A stretch of DNA of 8,834 bases, taken from positions 1 to 8,834 of the forward strand of contig CALKXX010000041.1 of assembly GCA_938003725.1 (NCBI GenBank), read 5' to 3'. The notes below the pieces were generated by a model. That model made no database searches. It was not told where the DNA came from and saw only the letters and a program-made list of their open reading frames with translations. The position numbers were made by a program, and so were the translations under genes. Positions 7,511 to 8,834 of this stretch are shown one piece after another. Every line of letters begins with the position of its first letter. Position 1 is the stretch's first letter. This stretch comes from an uncultured Sphingomonadaceae bacterium (GTDB taxonomy: Bacteria > Pseudomonadota > Alphaproteobacteria > Sphingomonadales > Sphingomonadaceae).

Positions 7511-7539
7511 ATCCTATGCAGCGGGCCGGCGGTAATCAA
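7511..7539 (-). promoter_or_regulatory. Candidate sigma70-like promoter of the racemase gene
   Basis: Read on the minus strand, TTGATT (7534-7539) and TAGGAT (7511-7516) are separated by exactly 17 bases. Each box matches the consensus at four of six positions. Predicted transcription would start inside the adjacent inverted repeat, which fits repression by steric block. Confidence 0.45.
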
Positions 7540-7569
7540 GAAAATTTGATGACCAATTTTGAGCCTGGA

Positions 7570-7980
7570 TTAGCGGGGGCCTTGGCCATGCTTTAGCGGT
7601 GTCCGTTTTGCGGCTTGCTGTTTCAGGTAGCGTGGCAGTTCAAGTTTCGATTGTCCAACGGGCTTGCGTGCCAGTTTTGGATCAATGGGGTGATCAAATG
7701 CCACGCCAAAGCGGCCTTGCGCCACCCATGCGACATAGCCCGTCACGCGTCCAATATTGCGCAATTCAAGCTGTATCTTGTCGCCGCGTTTGGCAAGAAC
7801 AGCTGCTTCGGCCATCAGCCCTCCGGCAGAGAGATTCCGTACGCGGACTTCACCGCAATCGTCACCATCGACAAACCGCAGATTCGCTTTGAGAAACAGG
7901 CTGTCGCGATCAAGCTCGCGCTTTGCCTGGCCGCTGGTTTGGCTATTCAGCCCTAGATTTTCGTCAAATGGTTCTCTCAT
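7570..7980 (-). CDS. PilZ-domain protein, probable c-di-GMP receptor
   Basis: A small cytoplasmic protein made almost wholly of one PilZ domain, the family that binds the second messenger c-di-GMP and often controls motility, exopolysaccharide or envelope functions. Numbering from the ATG at 7980 (136 residues): the RxxxR motif is RELDR at 21-25 and the [D/N]xSxxG motif is NLSAGG at 49-54, the two ligand-contacting signatures, both intact. The following strands (DKIQLEL, VTGYVAWV, RFGVAFDHPID) match the beta-barrel. The last 30 or so residues form a basic tail. An ATG six bases further upstream (7986) is possible, but only the inner one has a GGGA at proper distance (5 bases). It lies about 110 bases downstream of dksA on the same strand and 92 bases upstream of the racemase. 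Its partner is unknown. Confidence 0.88.
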   Translation of the reverse strand: MREPFDENLGLNSQTSGQAKRELDRDSLFLKANLRFVDGDDCGEVRVRNLSAGGLMAEAAVLAKRGDKIQLELRNIGRVTGYVAWVAQGRFGVAFDHPIDPKLARKPVGQSKLELPRYLKQQAAKRTPLKHGQGPR

Positions 7981-8090
7981 GTGCATCCCGCGATAAAATG
8001 TAAATACTGGCCGCTATTGAGAGAAATAGCCCAGAAATGTTGTAAAATTGGTTAACTTTGGCGGGATTTCTTTAAACGTTGAACTGCGAG

Positions 8091-8543
8091 TTATTCGTCG
8101 CGGGAAATTTTTTCTTTGCGTTCATGGGCTTCCTGCGCCTCGACCGTCATTGTTGCGATCGGCCGCGCTTTTAGACGATCAAGCGAAATCGGATCGCCGG
8201 TAACCTGACAATAACCATATTCGCCTTCTTCTATGCGGCGAAGAGCGGCATCGATTTTCGATGTCAGTTTGCGTTGCCGGTCTCTGGTTCGCAGTTCCAG
8301 ACCCCAATCGGTTTCGCTGGACGCGCGATCATTCATGTCCGCTTCCTGAATTGGACCATCTTGCAAATGCGCCAGAGTCTCTTTTGACTCGTTCACTATG
8401 GATGATTTCCAATCTTCCAACGCCTGTTTGAAATAGGCCAGCTGGTTGTCGTTCATAAATTCTTCTGTCTCGCTTGGCTCATAGCCTTCTGCGAGGACAG
8501 TATCCGACTTTGGAGCTGATTTATTCTTTGTTGACGACGCCAC
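8091..8543 (-). CDS. dksA: RNA polymerase-binding transcription factor DksA (reduced zinc-finger type)
   Basis: DksA enters the RNA polymerase secondary channel and, with ppGpp, adjusts rRNA and amino-acid promoter activity in the stringent response. With the GTG start at 8543 it has 150 residues, nearly the length of E. coli DksA (151). The SETEEFMNDNQLAYFKQAL opening is typical. The coiled-coil tip residues needed for activity are kept as D69-x-x-D72-x-A74, followed by LELRTRDRQRKL. In the globular domain only the first of the four zinc-ligand cysteines remains (C112); the other three positions align with T115, T133 and A136. Such cysteine-poor DksA proteins are known in Alphaproteobacteria and need not bind zinc. 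An upstream TTG at 8597 would add 18 residues but lacks a ribosome binding site, while the chosen GTG has GGAG six bases upstream. PilZ gene follows 110 bases downstream. Confidence 0.93.
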   Translation of the reverse strand: MASSTKNKSAPKSDTVLAEGYEPSETEEFMNDNQLAYFKQALEDWKSSIVNESKETLAHLQDGPIQEADMNDRASSETDWGLELRTRDRQRKLTSKIDAALRRIEEGEYGYCQVTGDPISLDRLKARPIATMTVEAQEAHERKEKISRDE

Positions 8544-8549
8544 AACATT

Positions 8550-8553
8550 CTCC
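8550..8553 (-). promoter_or_regulatory. Shine-Dalgarno fixing the GTG start of dksA
   Basis: GGAG on the minus strand, six bases before GTG at 8541-8543. It decides in favour of this start over the longer TTG-initiated reading from 8597. Confidence 0.7.
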
Positions 8554-8617
8554 AAAAAACGCGTGCCGCTTGTTTTTGTACCTAGTTTGGATGGCAAAGT
8601 AACGGCTACGGAACGGG

Positions 8618-8646
8618 CCTATAGCCATGGCTTTGGGCATAGACAA
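8618..8646 (-). promoter_or_regulatory. Candidate dksA promoter
   Basis: Read on the minus strand, TTGTCT (8641-8646) and TATAGG (8618-8623) are separated by 17 bases; each matches the sigma70 consensus at four of six positions. It would give an untranslated leader of about 70 bases before the GTG. The rest of the 8544-8834 stretch shows nothing else I can identify with confidence. Confidence 0.35.
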
Positions 8647-8834
8647 GAAGCAATTTTTTTAGTTTTAGGAAATGAAATCCTGCCGACTCATATCAGAAGC
8701 AAATTCACATTATTTCGTCGAAAACAGGCGATTCACTATCAACGCAAATTGCTGGGTAGCTGTTCGACAATGCGGGTTTTAGACGCCATTTGTGAAAGAA
8801 AATTGCGATAAATGGTGTCAATTCGGGACATTAA

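Noticed and set aside
8563..8811. 82-codon plus-strand frame opposite the dksA leader
   Set aside because: No Shine-Dalgarno, no recognisable domain, overlaps the dksA 5' end and its likely promoter. Treated as chance.
8784..8821. TTGACA box and a CCATTT/AAATGG inverted repeat near the right edge
   Set aside because: No -10 element at proper spacing, and the arms are six bases with a long loop; not distinguishable from chance.
8739..8834. Minus-strand open frame at the right edge, ending in TGA at 8739-8741, reading MSRIDTIYRNFLSQ then about 16 further residues
   Set aside because: It could be the C-terminus of an upstream gene or a 30-residue peptide, but it is short, has no recognisable motif and no ribosome binding site can be seen at the edge. 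Sequence beyond 8834 would decide.

Overview
The window looks like ordinary chromosomal sequence from an alphaproteobacterium, most likely a member of the Sphingomonadales (Sphingopyxis/Sphingorhabdus-like). This is judged from moderate GC, a one-cysteine DksA, a membrane-anchored SleB-type hydrolase, a DUF2891 lipoprotein and a class II DAHP synthase. The taxonomic call is inference from protein character, not from a marker gene. No insertion sequence, phage gene, CRISPR array, tRNA or rRNA was seen.

Layout, left to right. The first 109 bases hold the N-terminus of a class II DAHP synthase on the minus strand, running off the left edge. Next, also on the minus strand, come a SleB-type cell-wall hydrolase with a repetitive tail and a MATE-family efflux transporter, about 250-280 bases apart. 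The MATE gene is divergent from a plus-strand three-gene cluster: an outer-membrane DUF2891 lipoprotein, a LytS-type histidine kinase with about four membrane helices, and a LytTR response regulator. These three abut with gaps of 0 and 3 bases, all in one reading frame, so they are almost certainly one transcript. The cluster ends tail-to-tail, with overlapping stop codons, against a minus-strand alpha-methylacyl-CoA racemase. That gene is preceded by a perfect 9-bp inverted-repeat operator next to a sigma70-like promoter. Upstream of it on the minus strand are a PilZ-domain protein and dksA.

How the genes relate: the lipoprotein/kinase/regulator trio is the only clear functional unit and the most interesting item, because it couples a protein of unknown function at the cell surface to a dedicated two-component system. 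The racemase appears to be separately regulated by a repressor, probably TetR-type, that is not in the window. DksA and PilZ are global or c-di-GMP-linked regulators and may be loosely co-transcribed.

No stretch over 300 bases lacks a gene. The longest is the 291 bases at the right end (8544-8834), which holds a candidate dksA promoter and otherwise nothing I can identify beyond a short open frame at the edge. I found no convincing novel system beyond the DUF2891/LytS/LytTR cluster.
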